A stretch of DNA of 64,000 bases from assembly GCF_900459225.1 (NCBI RefSeq), contig NZ_UHFH01000003.1, positions 650,501 to 714,500 on the forward strand, in the 5' to 3' direction. The notes beneath the pieces were generated by a model that did no database searches, was not told where the DNA came from, and saw only the letters and a list, made by a program, of their open reading frames with translations. This DNA is from Streptococcus dysgalactiae subsp. dysgalactiae. GTDB lineage: Bacteria; Bacillota; Bacilli; Lactobacillales; Streptococcaceae. This document shows positions 16,853 to 25,634 of the stretch, piece after piece. How positions within the stretch are numbered: position 1 is the first letter of the stretch; every line of letters begins with the position of its first letter. The translations under genes were made by a program, and so were the position numbers.

Positions 16853-18052
16853 TTACCAGTAAGGGTTCCAGTCTTTGTAGAAGCGAAGTAGAGCTTCAAG
16901 GTAGTAATAGTCTCCCCAGATATTTCCTTCATTCACCCCTTTTCCAGAGTGCCAAGAATAGACTCCGTGAAGCAGTAGAGGAGCACCAGGCTTGAGATCT
17001 TTGTTAGCATAATCCTTAATCAAGGCTCTTAGCATGCTGTGCATGGCAGCTTCGTATGTTTTTTTATCAGGATCACTGTCTGGTAAGGTTTTTAACATTT
17101 CGTGGATACCACATACAGCAATGGCTGTTGCTGAACTATCACGAGACTGTCCACTTCCATCTCCAAAAATTAAATCCCAGTAGGATACCTGGTCTTTAGG
17201 AAGACGGTTCAAGAAATAATGGGTCATGCCCTTGAAGAGTTGAATGAGTTCAGGTTCTTTTAGGAAACGATAGGTCAAAGGAATACCATAAATGCCCCAA
17301 GCTTGCCCTCTGGCCCAGGCCGAATCATCGCTATAACCTTGTCGGGTTACTCCTTTAACAGGATTGCCTGTTTCTGGATCAAAGTAGAAGGTATGGTAAG
17401 CAGAGGCGTCATCTCGGATGACATGATTCGCTGAGGCGTAGAAATGGTTGATCGCCATGTCGCGGTAACGGTTGTCTCCAGTTTCTTGGCTAGCAAAAAA
17501 GAGTAATTGGATGTTTAGGAGGCAATCAATGATTAAACGGTAATCTTCTTTTTTCCCCAGCTCCCCCCAGGCCTGAATAAAGCCGCCTTTGTCTTGATAG
17601 CGTTGGACTAATTTGTCGGCTGCTTTCAAAGCAGCTTCTCTAGCCTCAGGTGTTTTTAAAAGTTTCCATTCAGCCATGCAAGAAGGGGTGTAAAGAAAGC
17701 CCAAATCATGGTGATCTAGCTCAATGTCTCTTGTTACTCGATCTAGGAAAGAAAGGTCATTTGCTTGAGCCAGAGCTTTAATGGCATCATCTCCACTGTA
17801 TTCGTAAGCTAACCAGAGGCAGCCAGTCCAAAAGGCATTGGTCCATTCCGTGTTGTCCATAATGGCGTATTGGTTATCTTTGGTAGCTGGCGTTGGAAAA
17901 TCCTCTTTGAAGTAGTCCATATTAAGCCGAACTTGTTTGAGGGCTAAGTCAAGGGCATGAGTAATGTCTTCTTGGCTTAGGAAATCCTCTTTTGTAAATC
18001 GTTCAGGCTGCTTGATAGGTTCAAGAGCAATGGTTTTTAAAGGTCGTGTCAT
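16853..18052 (-). CDS. ugl: Unsaturated glucuronyl hydrolase (GH88)
   Basis: This 399-residue cytosolic alpha/alpha-barrel enzyme removes the unsaturated 4,5-uronic acid left by hyaluronate/chondroitin lyases. It uses vinyl-ether hydration rather than direct glycosidic attack. GH88 features are NTEWTNAFWTGCLWLAYEYS (substrate-binding Asp just before), the catalytic-acid segment ELDHHDLGFLYTPS, WARGQAWGIYG, and YWDLIFGDGSGQSRDSSATA in pieces. No signal peptide is present, consistent with action on PTS-imported disaccharide. Its start codon shares one base with the EIIA stop codon. Products are N-acetylhexosamine (phosphate) and a ketouronate handled by the opposite arm. Confidence 0.95.
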   Translation of the reverse strand: MTRPLKTIALEPIKQPERFTKEDFLSQEDITHALDLALKQVRLNMDYFKEDFPTPATKDNQYAIMDNTEWTNAFWTGCLWLAYEYSGDDAIKALAQANDLSFLDRVTRDIELDHHDLGFLYTPSCMAEWKLLKTPEAREAALKAADKLVQRYQDKGGFIQAWGELGKKEDYRLIIDCLLNIQLLFFASQETGDNRYRDMAINHFYASANHVIRDDASAYHTFYFDPETGNPVKGVTRQGYSDDSAWARGQAWGIYGIPLTYRFLKEPELIQLFKGMTHYFLNRLPKDQVSYWDLIFGDGSGQSRDSSATAIAVCGIHEMLKTLPDSDPDKKTYEAAMHSMLRALIKDYANKDLKPGAPLLLHGVYSWHSGKGVNEGNIWGDYYYLEALLRFYKDWNPYW

Positions 18053-18489
18053 TAAATGCCTCCTAACTCATCGTCTGTCGCACCGTCTTCTTGCTGAGAA
18101 AGAGTCTTCCAGTCAACAATGCCTTCTTTAGAACATGTTATAAGTCCTGATACTAAGTCGTCAAAAGAAGCTGCTGTTTGTCTTGCAAAACTAGCTTCAA
18201 TCAGCATAGCTAAGTTAAGACCAGAAAGAACATTACACGTCGTGTTTGGAAGAGATTCCATTAAGGTTGCAGCGACTTTAAAAGGGGTACCTCCTAGAAG
18301 GTCACAAAGAACTAAAGTTTCCTCTTCTGGGATTAAAGCACGAGATAATTGGTCCTGCACATCAGCGGTGGTCATCTCAGCAGTAAAATCAATAGCAGTT
18401 ACCTTTTCTTGTTGTCCTGCAATTAACTCTAGGGATGAGACAATCCCACTTGCAAAGTGTCCATGTCCCATAACAATAATAGCAATCAT
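18052..18489 (-). CDS. PTS EIIA, mannose family
   Basis: This 145-residue first phosphocarrier of the hyaluronan PTS receives phosphate from HPr. The active-site His lies in the N-terminal IIVMGHGHFASGIVSSLEL. A second signature, VLCDLLGGTPFKVAATLM, is present near residue 60. It is the first gene of the minus-strand arm, directly behind the regulated promoter. A GGAG ribosome binding site stands before the ATG. Tight packing with ugl (one-base overlap) points to a single transcript. Confidence 0.93.
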   Translation of the reverse strand: MIAIIVMGHGHFASGIVSSLELIAGQQEKVTAIDFTAEMTTADVQDQLSRALIPEEETLVLCDLLGGTPFKVAATLMESLPNTTCNVLSGLNLAMLIEASFARQTAASFDDLVSGLITCSKEGIVDWKTLSQQEDGATDDELGGI

Positions 18490-18505
18490 GATAAAACTCC
18501 TTTTA

Positions 18506-18556
18506 GTTTACCGGTTTACTTAAAAACATTGTAGCGCTTTCAAAATTCTTTGTCAA
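18506..18556 (-). promoter_or_regulatory. Promoter, operator and cre-like site of the PTS-ugl-regR arm
   Basis: On the minus strand: perfect -35 TTGACA (18556-18551), 17-base spacer, -10 TACAAT (18533-18528), start near 18521. Directly downstream is GTAAACCGGTAAAC (18519-18506), a probable RegR operator overlapping the early transcript. A catabolite-response-like element TGAAAGCGCTACAA (18542-18529) overlaps the spacer and -10. It departs from the cre consensus at two positions. The positions suggest double repression, by RegR without substrate and by CcpA on glucose. Confidence 0.75.
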
Positions 18557-18725
18557 TACTTTTTTTAAAAGATTTTTGAAAAAGAAAAAGTGAGCAGTTG
18601 TGCTAAAAAAGAATCAAAAATTGCCTCTTTTGCAACTATTTAATGTAGAAAAGCCTTAGTAGCTATTAAAAATAGGATAAGGCGAAATAATAGTGACAGT
18701 TTGGATAGAACATTTTTTTAAATTT

Positions 18726-18795
18726 TTGAACCGTTTTCATTAAAATGATTGACAAAACTAGTTTACTTTGTTATAGTTTTGGTAAACAGGTTTAC
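18726..18795 (+). promoter_or_regulatory. Promoter, operator and cre-like site of the dhuD-dhuI-kdgK-kdgA-hyl arm
   Basis: -35 TTGACA (18749-18754), 17-base spacer, -10 TATAGT (18772-18777). The inverted repeat GTAAACAGGTTTAC (18782-18795) covers the start site, and an extra half-site GTTTAC lies inside the spacer (18761-18766). Upstream, TTGAACCGTTTTCA (18726-18739) reads as TGAAAACGGTTCAA on the other strand. That is the same pattern as the cre-like site of the opposite arm. The rest of the 334-base divergent region is AT-rich with nothing else recognised. Confidence 0.75.
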
Positions 18796-18823
18796 TTAAT
18801 ATAAAAACAAAAAGGAGAATCCT

Positions 18824-19618
18824 ATGGAAAATATGTTTTCGTTACAAGGTAAGATTGCCTTGATTACCGGAGCATCCTACGGTATTGGTTTTGAAATTGC
18901 CAAAGCCTATGCTCAAGCGGGTGCAACCATTGTGTTTAATGACGTCAAACAAGAGTTAGTTGATAGAGGGATGGCTGCCTATCGAGAATTAGGGATAGAA
19001 GCTCATGGCTATGTTTGTGACGTGACTGATGAAGCTGGTATCCAACAGATGGTTAGTCAAATTGAAGATGAAGTAGGTGTTATTGATATTCTGGTCAACA
19101 ATGCAGGTATTATTAGACGCACGCCGATGCTTGAAATGGCCGCAGAAGATTTTCGTCAAGTCATTGATATTGATTTAAATGCACCTTTTATTGTGTCAAA
19201 AGCAGTTTTGCCATCGATGATTGCAAAAGGACATGGTAAAATTATAAATATCTGTTCTATGATGAGTGAATTGGGCCGTGAAACTGTTAGTGCCTACGCG
19301 GCGGCTAAAGGTGGCTTGAAAATGTTAACCAAAAATATAGCCTCTGAGTTTGGAGAAGCCAACATTCAGTGTAATGGGATTGGTCCTGGCTACATTGCGA
19401 CACCACAAACAGCTCCGTTAAGAGAGCGACAAGCAGATGGTAGTCGTCATCCTTTTGATCAATTTATCATTGCTAAAACACCAGCAGCACGTTGGGGGAC
19501 AACAGAAGACTTAGCTGGTCCAGCTGTTTTTCTAGCTAGCGATGCCAGTAATTTTGTGAACGGCCATATCCTTTATGTCGACGGTGGCATTTTAGCTTAT
19601 ATTGGAAAACAACCTTAA
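18824..19618 (+). CDS. dhuD: SDR-family dehydrogenase of unsaturated-uronate catabolism (DhuD/KduD-like)
   Basis: This 264-residue cytosolic short-chain dehydrogenase/reductase has the Rossmann motif TGASYGIG (residues 15-22), NNAG near residue 93 and the catalytic pair in SAYAAAKGG (Tyr near 162, Lys near 166). The C-terminal VNGHILYVDGG is typical. Such genes are usually annotated gluconate 5-dehydrogenase. In streptococcal hyaluronan loci the homologue reduces 3-deoxy-D-glycero-2,5-hexodiulosonate to 2-keto-3-deoxygluconate. It is the first gene of the plus-strand arm after an AAAAGGAGAA ribosome binding site. Role inferred from the locus; fold certain. Confidence 0.88.
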   Translation: MENMFSLQGKIALITGASYGIGFEIAKAYAQAGATIVFNDVKQELVDRGMAAYRELGIEAHGYVCDVTDEAGIQQMVSQIEDEVGVIDILVNNAGIIRRTPMLEMAAEDFRQVIDIDLNAPFIVSKAVLPSMIAKGHGKIINICSMMSELGRETVSAYAAAKGGLKMLTKNIASEFGEANIQCNGIGPGYIATPQTAPLRERQADGSRHPFDQFIIAKTPAARWGTTEDLAGPAVFLASDASNFVNGHILYVDGGILAYIGKQP

Positions 19619-19642
19619 TCACACACTAGAAAGAGATTTTAT

Positions 19643-20284
19643 ATGAAAATTGCATTAATTAATGAAAATAGTCAAGCGGCTAAAAATGGTATTATTTACG
19701 ATGCCCTTACCTCAGTGACAGATAAACACGGCTACCAAGTCTTTAACTATGGCATGTATGGCACAGAAGGTGAAAGCCAGTTGACCTACGTTCAAAATGG
19801 ACTCTTAGCTTCTATTTTATTGACCACTAAGGCGGCCGATTTTGTGGTGACTGGTTGTGGAACAGGTGTTGGAGCTATGTTGGCCTTGAACAGTTTCCCA
19901 GGAGTTACCTGTGGTTTTGCGAGTGAGCCAACAGAAGCTTATCTCTTTTCTCAAATCAATGGTGGTAATGCCTTGTCTATTCCTTTTGCCAAAGGTTTTG
20001 GTTGGGGAGCAGAGTTGAATTTGACCTTAATATTTGAACGCCTCTTTGCAGAACCAATGGGCGGTGGTTACCCTAAAGAGCGAGCTATTCCTGAACAGCG
20101 GAATGCACGTATTTTAAGTGATTTGAAAAAAATTACTTACAGAGATTTGTTGGCGATTGTCAAAGATATCGACCAAGATTTCCTCAAAGAAACGATTTCT
20201 GGCGCTCATTTCCAAGAGTACTTCTTTGCCAATGCAGAGCCGTCAGAATTAGTCACTTATTTGAAATCAGTACTTGAACAGTAA
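19643..20284 (+). CDS. dhuI: RpiB/LacAB-family isomerase (DhuI-like)
   Basis: This 213-residue protein carries the sugar-phosphate isomerase RpiB fold. It shows MKIALINENSQAAKN at the start, VVTGCGTGVGAMLALN with the catalytic Cys near residue 73, and GGNALSIPFAKG. It is longer than RpiB (about 150 residues) because of an extra C-terminal segment. In streptococci a member of this family at this locus isomerises 4-deoxy-L-threo-5-hexosulose uronate, the Ugl product. That is the step done by KduI elsewhere. It lies 24 bases after dhuD and just before kdgK. The function is assigned by locus and family. Confidence 0.85.
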   Translation: MKIALINENSQAAKNGIIYDALTSVTDKHGYQVFNYGMYGTEGESQLTYVQNGLLASILLTTKAADFVVTGCGTGVGAMLALNSFPGVTCGFASEPTEAYLFSQINGGNALSIPFAKGFGWGAELNLTLIFERLFAEPMGGGYPKERAIPEQRNARILSDLKKITYRDLLAIVKDIDQDFLKETISGAHFQEYFFANAEPSELVTYLKSVLEQ

Positions 20285-20312
20285 TTCCATTTTGACGAGG
20301 AAAGGAGGTCAC

Positions 20313-21314
20313 ATGTCTAAGTTATTATTGGTTGGTGAACCGCTGATTCGCGTTAGCCCCAATCAGTTTCAGCCTTTGACCAATGCCTGCGACGCTCAGC
20401 TTTTTTTTGGCGGTTCAGAAGTCAATATTGCAAGAACTCTAGGCGGTTTTGGTTTAGAAGCAAGGCTATTTACGGCCCTACCAGATAATCCTGTTGGTCA
20501 CGCTTTTCATCAGTTTTTGAAGCAAAGCGGTGTAGATATGACCTTGACGGCTTGGCAAGGCAACCGTGTTGGGTTGTATTACCTTGAAAATGGCTTTGGC
20601 TGTCGGGCTAGTCAGGTTTATTATGACCGCTGTGGCTCTAGCTTTTCGGCCTTAGATAAGGACAGTCTTGATTTAGCTGCCATTTTTGAAGGCATTAGTC
20701 ACTTTCATTTTAGTGGGATCAGTTTGGCGTTGGGTAAAAAAACTCAGGATCTGATTGAGATACTAGCGAGAGAAGCTAAGAAGAGGGATATTTGTATTTC
20801 TTTTGACCTTAACTTTAGATCTAGTATGATTGCGGTAGCTGATGCTAAACGACTCTTTTCTCACTTTGCTCAATACGCGGATATTATTTTTGGCATGGAA
20901 CCTTTGCTGTTAGACAGTGACGATTTTGACATGTTTGATAGAAAAAAGGCAAATACTACGACGATTAGAGAACGTCTGGAAGGACTTTATCAGCGCTATC
21001 AGTTACAAGCTATTTATCATACGGAGCGTTCAAATGATGCCCAAGGCAGTAATCATTTCAAGGCTTATGCCTATGATGGGCAGTTTTACGAATCCTGTGA
21101 AGTGACGACCCCAGTCTTGCAACGGGTTGGAAGTGGAGATGCTTTTGTGGCAGGTTTGCTTTATCAGTTGTTAGAAGGTAACGAAAAGCAGCGCAACCTT
21201 GATTTTGCTGTAGCAACAGCTAGCCTAAAATGTACAGTAGCTGAAGATCAGCTCTATCACAGGGTCCAACAAGTAGAAGCAGTCTTAGCTAATCAACGAG
21301 ATGTCCAGAGGTGA
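20313..21314 (+). CDS. kdgK: 2-keto-3-deoxygluconate kinase (PfkB family)
   Basis: This 333-residue ribokinase-like enzyme phosphorylates 2-keto-3-deoxygluconate at C6. PfkB signatures: FFGGSEVNIARTLGGFG near residues 29-45 and the C-terminal GSGDAFVAGLLYQLL with the catalytic Asp. DLNFRS is typical of KDG kinases. I place the start at ATG 20313, after AAAGGAGG. An earlier ATG at 20274 overlaps the previous gene and has no such site. The 3' end overlaps the kdgA reading frame start region. Pathway context (isomerase, dehydrogenase, aldolase) supports the substrate. Confidence 0.92.
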   Translation: MSKLLLVGEPLIRVSPNQFQPLTNACDAQLFFGGSEVNIARTLGGFGLEARLFTALPDNPVGHAFHQFLKQSGVDMTLTAWQGNRVGLYYLENGFGCRASQVYYDRCGSSFSALDKDSLDLAAIFEGISHFHFSGISLALGKKTQDLIEILAREAKKRDICISFDLNFRSSMIAVADAKRLFSHFAQYADIIFGMEPLLLDSDDFDMFDRKKANTTTIRERLEGLYQRYQLQAIYHTERSNDAQGSNHFKAYAYDGQFYESCEVTTPVLQRVGSGDAFVAGLLYQLLEGNEKQRNLDFAVATASLKCTVAEDQLYHRVQQVEAVLANQRDVQR

Positions 21315-21318
21315 TGAT

Positions 21319-21957
21319 ATGGGAAAAATAGAAATCTTAACCAAACTTAAGGCTAATCGGCTTGTCCTAGTTGTACGAGGACAGTCTAGTGAGGAGGCTT
21401 TAGCTTGCAGTCTGGCCAGTATTGAAGGCGGCATTAAGACAATTGAAGTCACCTATACTAACCCCTTTGCTAGTGAGGTTATCGGTCAATTGGCTGAACG
21501 CTTCAAAGAAGATACTGAAGTTTTAATAGGTGCTGGAACAATTTTAGATGATATTACCGCTCGCCAAGCTATTTTAGCTGGTGCTCAATTTATTGTTGGG
21601 CCTCATTTTAATCAGGCAGTGGCAAGACTCTGTCATCGCTATGGTGTTCCTTATTTACCAGGCTGTATGACCGTTACAGAAGTGGTAACTGCTCTGGAAT
21701 CAGGTGTTGATATGGTGAAACTTTTCCCTGGTTCTACAGTCGGCATGTCCTTTATCCAGGCAATCAAATCTCCTTTGCCTCAGGTAGAGGTCATGGTGAC
21801 AGGTGGTGTCAACGAAGGTAACGTCACGGATTGGTTGGCTGCTGGGGCACAAGTGTTAGGAATTGGTGGTGATTTTAACCGCTTGGCCAGTCAAGGGCGA
21901 TTTGAGACCATCACCCAAAGAGCAGCAGCATATGTTAAATTAACAAAAGATTATTAA
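21319..21957 (+). CDS. kdgA: 2-keto-3-deoxy-6-phosphogluconate aldolase
   Basis: This class I aldolase of about 212 residues cleaves KDPG to pyruvate and glyceraldehyde-3-phosphate, the last step of uronate breakdown. Family features: catalytic Glu in TIEVTYTNPF, GAGTILDD, HFNQAVARLC, the Schiff-base Lys in MVKLFPGS, and VTGGVN near the phosphate site. The start is set at ATG 21319 (AGAGGTG before it), five bases after the kdgK stop. The upstream ATG at 21301 lies inside kdgK. It is 24 bases from the hyaluronate lyase gene and surely shares its transcript. Confidence 0.93.
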   Translation: MGKIEILTKLKANRLVLVVRGQSSEEALACSLASIEGGIKTIEVTYTNPFASEVIGQLAERFKEDTEVLIGAGTILDDITARQAILAGAQFIVGPHFNQAVARLCHRYGVPYLPGCMTVTEVVTALESGVDMVKLFPGSTVGMSFIQAIKSPLPQVEVMVTGGVNEGNVTDWLAAGAQVLGIGGDFNRLASQGRFETITQRAAAYVKLTKDY

Positions 21958-21981
21958 CTTCAAAAATGAAGAAGGTGTCAA

Positions 21982-24900
21982 ATGAAACACAAAAAATACT
22001 ATCCCTACATTTGTTCTAGCATTCTATTAGCCTGCCTGCTATGGTCGCCAACGGTTTTAGCAGACGAAGATGCATCTGGGACAACTGCCTTACCAACGTC
22101 ACAGGACATAGAGCGACCGCAACAAATGACAAATCTTTCTCACCAAGTGACATCTCAAAATGATGGAGTAGTGACAACAACAGAAATAGAAGTAGACCCA
22201 GACCTCGAGAGTCAAATCACTTTAACCGGTGAAAATCTCTTGAAGAACCCTCAATTTGACCAAACTAGTCCAGCTTCAACGTCTTCATCAGACAAAGACA
22301 AGGGCTGGTCTAAAGAAGCAGCTGAGGGTTGGCAAGTTTATAAAGATAGTAAGCAAACAGTTGGTAGTCCTCAAATTGATGCCACTGAACATCAACTGAC
22401 CATGACCAATGAAGTAGGCAAGAAGTTAAGGGGATGTGTCCATCAGACGGTTGCCATTAATCCTGAAAAACAATACTTGGTTTCTTTTGATATTGAAACA
22501 AAGGATAAGACAGGGCAAACCTTTGTGCGTGTTATCGAAGAAATTAAAGAAAACAACACCTTAAAAGAGCAACGTCTGTGGCTCTCTCCAATGGCGACAG
22601 GAACCATGAAGAAACACCAAGAAAAGCTTTATGTCCCTAAATTAAAGGTTAACCAGATTAAGCTAGAGCTCTTTTACGAAACTGGTCAAGGTCAAGTGAT
22701 CTTTGATAATATTTCCTTAAGAGAAGCGGGTGACAAACCTAGTGGTGCTATCAAGGAGGTTACTCATTCATTGGAAGAGCGAATTGCTTTGCCTTTGTCT
22801 AAAAAGTATCTCCTTGCCCTACCTGACTATATCTATCAGGTAGCCGCTGGGGCAAACCAAATTGTGCGTATCGAAAATGGTACTGTAGAGCCTTTGCAAG
22901 AAGGGCACACGCTGTTAGAAGTCTTTACCAAAGAAGGTCAAAAAATAGCTGATCTGCCTCTTGAAGTAACAGGTAAAGATGACAGTGAAATGACCGCTTT
23001 GATTTCTCAATGGCGTCAAATGATTCTGGGGGCAGATTCCTATAACGCATCGAACCCTGCTATGCAGGCATTAAACCAAAAACTAGATGACAGTGTGACC
23101 AAAAACCTCAACAGTCTTGTCAATAATCAAAAGGAAGCCTACTTGTGGGAAGATTTAAAGGATTTTGGGAAGTCATCTCATATGACTGCGACTTACAGAC
23201 GTTTGGAAGAAATGGCAAAACAGGTCAATAGCCCAGCTTCGAAGTACTATCAAGATACAGCGTTAATCAGGTTAATCAAAGACAAATTGGCCTGGCTACA
23301 CCTTAACTACTATAATCCTCAGAAGGATATCGAAGGCAATGCTAACTGGTGGGACTACGAAATTGGGACCCCAAGAGCCATTGTTAATACGCTGACGTTA
23401 CTTTATCCTTATTTTACCCAAGACGAAATTAAAGCGCAGACCAAGAGCATTTCTCATTTTGTTCCGAATCCAAAACAGTTTCGTTCAACCTTGGTCAATC
23501 CTTTTAAGGCCATTGGCGGGAATCTTGTGGACATGGGACGTGTGAAAATCATTGAGGCCTTGCTGACGCATGATGAGGCAAAATTGAAAGAAAGTATTGA
23601 AGCTCTAGATACACTCTTTGAGTTTCAAAAGGATGGTTCAAAAGGAGAAGGTTTCTATCAAGACGGCTCTTACATTGATCATACCAATGTGGCTTATACC
23701 GGAGCTTATGGAAATGTCCTTATAGATGGCTTGTCACAATTAATCCCGCTGATTCAGGCATCACCGATGACCTTAAATGCACAAAAATTAGAGGTTATAG
23801 AGCACTGGATTGAAAAATCCTTCTTCCCATTGCTGATTCATGGCGAATTAATGGACATGAGTCGTGGTCGCTCTATTAGTCGTGAAAATGCTTCGTCAAG
23901 GATGGCAGCGTTAGAAGCTTTACGTGGTATTCTAAGGTTATCGCAAGTCTTGCCTGAGGCAAACAAGAATAGGATTCAAGGTCAATTAAAGTCAATCTTG
24001 GCCTTCCATGATAAAGAAACGATGTTGAGTAGCTTATCTAGCTACTATGACATCAATTTGTTTGAACAGGTTCTTGCTAATAAGGCTATTAAGCCCATGC
24101 CGATGTCAACCAACCTCTCTGTGTTTCAGAATATGGATAAATTAGCTTATTACAATGCTGACAAAGATTTTGGCTTTGCCTTATCCATGCATTCTAATAG
24201 GACCCTTAATTTTGAAGCCATGAATAATGAAAATACACGTGGTTGGTACACAGGTGATGGCATGTTCTACCTTTATAATCATGATTTGACCCATTATTCG
24301 GACAAGTATTGGCCAACTGTTAATCCGCTAAAAATGCCAGGCACAACAGAGGCCGAAGGCAACCGAGAAGATGTTACAGATGACTATTTGAAAAAACTAA
24401 CCACTGATTATAAGGAAAAAGCTAAGGAAAAAGCTGGCATGTCCACCCTCCCAAATTCATTTGTGGGGGCTATCAAAGGGGATGACAAAACAGCCTTGGC
24501 TGCTATGGATTTCCAGAATTGGGATCGGACGGTCAGTGCCAAGAAAGCTTGGGGGATTTTCGATGACCGTATCGTCTTCTTAGGAGCTGGCATCCAGAGC
24601 ACCAAAAATCAGGCGGTTAGCACAACGATTGATCAGCGAAAGGATAATCCAGAAAATCCTTATCGTCTATTGGTCAATGGCCAGGAAGTCAGTCTGACAA
24701 ATGACACCCTTGAAAGAGATCATGTCACAAGTGTCTTGTTATTGTCTCAAGATGGCAAGAATAATATTGGCTATCTCTTTGATAAACCGACAACCTTAGT
24801 GTTCTCACGCCAAGAACAGTCAGGACGCTGGTCTAATATTAACAGAGGGTCAACAAATAAAGAGTTAGTCACACAAACTTTTATAACCATTAGCCAAAGG

Positions 24901-25185
24901 CATCAGCAAACAAATGATACGTACGCTTACACCTTATTGCCAAATGTCAGTCAAGAAGACTTTGATAAAGTTCGAACAGAAGCATCTATCGAGGTTGTGC
25001 GTAACGATAGTGACCTTCAAATTCTTCATGATCACAAACAAGACCTCTGGGCAGTTGTCAACTACCATGATGGACCTCAAAGAATTAATGATCAATTAAC
25101 ACTTGAAAAAGCTGGTTTGTACCTTTACCAGAAAGTTGGAAACGTCTTTAAATTGCTTTCTAAGGACTTAATGTCTAGTGATTAA
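21982..25185 (+). CDS. hyl: Secreted hyaluronate lyase (PL8)
   Basis: This 1067-residue polysaccharide lyase family 8 enzyme cuts hyaluronan by beta-elimination into unsaturated disaccharides. A Sec signal peptide covers about residues 1-27 (cut after VLADE or nearby). A beta-sandwich carbohydrate-binding region follows, then the alpha/alpha barrel and the C-terminal beta domains. The full catalytic set known from the pneumococcal enzyme is visible: the aromatic patch in NANWWDYEIG (Trp 456-457), Asn 514 in GGNLVDMG, and His 567 and Tyr 576 in DHTNVAYTGAYG. An Arg is present in MDMSRGRSISR. No LPXTG or membrane anchor is seen, so it should be released. Promoter and operator are those of the dhuD arm. 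It looks intact. Confidence 0.95.
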   Translation: MKHKKYYPYICSSILLACLLWSPTVLADEDASGTTALPTSQDIERPQQMTNLSHQVTSQNDGVVTTTEIEVDPDLESQITLTGENLLKNPQFDQTSPASTSSSDKDKGWSKEAAEGWQVYKDSKQTVGSPQIDATEHQLTMTNEVGKKLRGCVHQTVAINPEKQYLVSFDIETKDKTGQTFVRVIEEIKENNTLKEQRLWLSPMATGTMKKHQEKLYVPKLKVNQIKLELFYETGQGQVIFDNISLREAGDKPSGAIKEVTHSLEERIALPLSKKYLLALPDYIYQVAAGANQIVRIENGTVEPLQEGHTLLEVFTKEGQKIADLPLEVTGKDDSEMTALISQWRQMILGADSYNASNPAMQALNQKLDDSVTKNLNSLVNNQKEAYLWEDLKDFGKSSHMTATYRRLEEMAKQVNSPASKYYQDTALIRLIKDKLAWLHLNYYNPQKDIEGNANWWDYEIGTPRAIVNTLTLLYPYFTQDEIKAQTKSISHFVPNPKQFRSTLVNPFKAIGGNLVDMGRVKIIEALLTHDEAKLKESIEALDTLFEFQKDGSKGEGFYQDGSYIDHTNVAYTGAYGNVLIDGLSQLIPLIQASPMTLNAQKLEVIEHWIEKSFFPLLIHGELMDMSRGRSISRENASSRMAALEALRGILRLSQVLPEANKNRIQGQLKSILAFHDKETMLSSLSSYYDINLFEQVLANKAIKPMPMSTNLSVFQNMDKLAYYNADKDFGFALSMHSNRTLNFEAMNNENTRGWYTGDGMFYLYNHDLTHYSDKYWPTVNPLKMPGTTEAEGNREDVTDDYLKKLTTDYKEKAKEKAGMSTLPNSFVGAIKGDDKTALAAMDFQNWDRTVSAKKAWGIFDDRIVFLGAGIQSTKNQAVSTTIDQRKDNPENPYRLLVNGQEVSLTNDTLERDHVTSVLLLSQDGKNNIGYLFDKPTTLVFSRQEQSGRWSNINRGSTNKELVTQTFITISQRHQQTNDTYAYTLLPNVSQEDFDKVRTEASIEVVRNDSDLQILHDHKQDLWAVVNYHDGPQRINDQLTLEKAGLYLYQKVGNVFKLLSKDLMSSD

Positions 25186-25191
25186 AAAGAA

Positions 25192-25219
25192 AAACCCAGG
25201 TCATATCGACTTGGGTTTA
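25192..25219. terminator. Bidirectional terminator between hyl and a convergent gene
   Basis: AAACCCAGGTC / GACTTGGGTTT, an 11-base stem with one G-U pair, flanked by A and T residues. It serves hyl and overlaps the end of the small membrane-protein gene on the other strand. Confidence 0.8.
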
Positions 25220-25582
25220 GTTGTGTTCCCAGCGAAATCGAGGAACGAAATAACTACTAGCCAGGCTAACAAAGCCCGCCATAGTTAGGTAAAAAAGTAA
25301 AGGATTATCAAAATTGAGTAAGACGTGACTTCCTAAAATAAGAAAGACACCAGACCAGAATAAGAGAAGGTTTAAAGGATTATCCTTGAGAAGTAGCTTA
25401 TCTTTGTCACTGACTGTTATAGCAGTTTGCCTGCTATGTTTGATGTTAAGTTGAGTTTGACCATCTGGAAGATCAATGTCAAGGCTGTCGCCATTATAGA
25501 GAACGGCTTTATGCTTGTCTCCAATGAAGATGGTTACAGGGGCACCTATTCTGACAAATTGGGTTTGTCGTTTAATATTCAT
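25217..25582 (-). CDS. Small membrane protein, unknown function (paralogue of the 11.1-kb gene)
   Basis: This 121-residue protein is not one I recognise. The first 70 residues form a beta-rich soluble part (VTIFIGDKHKAVLYNGDSLDIDLPDG, in pieces). A DKDKLLLKDNP motif and two hydrophobic helices follow (about 72-90 and 93-112), with a basic end. It resembles the protein at 11109-11525 in layout and in the conserved pattern around DxDxL/IxxxNP. The two flank the hyaluronan locus on either side. It is co-directional with the broken metallophosphoesterase upstream (about 50-base gap). Confidence 0.65.
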   Translation of the reverse strand: MNIKRQTQFVRIGAPVTIFIGDKHKAVLYNGDSLDIDLPDGQTQLNIKHSRQTAITVSDKDKLLLKDNPLNLLLFWSGVFLILGSHVLLNFDNPLLFYLTMAGFVSLASSYFVPRFRWEHN

Positions 25583-25634
25583 ATGTCTATCCTTTCATCT
25601 CGTTACTGTCAAAAATAGTCATGGCATCTCTCAA

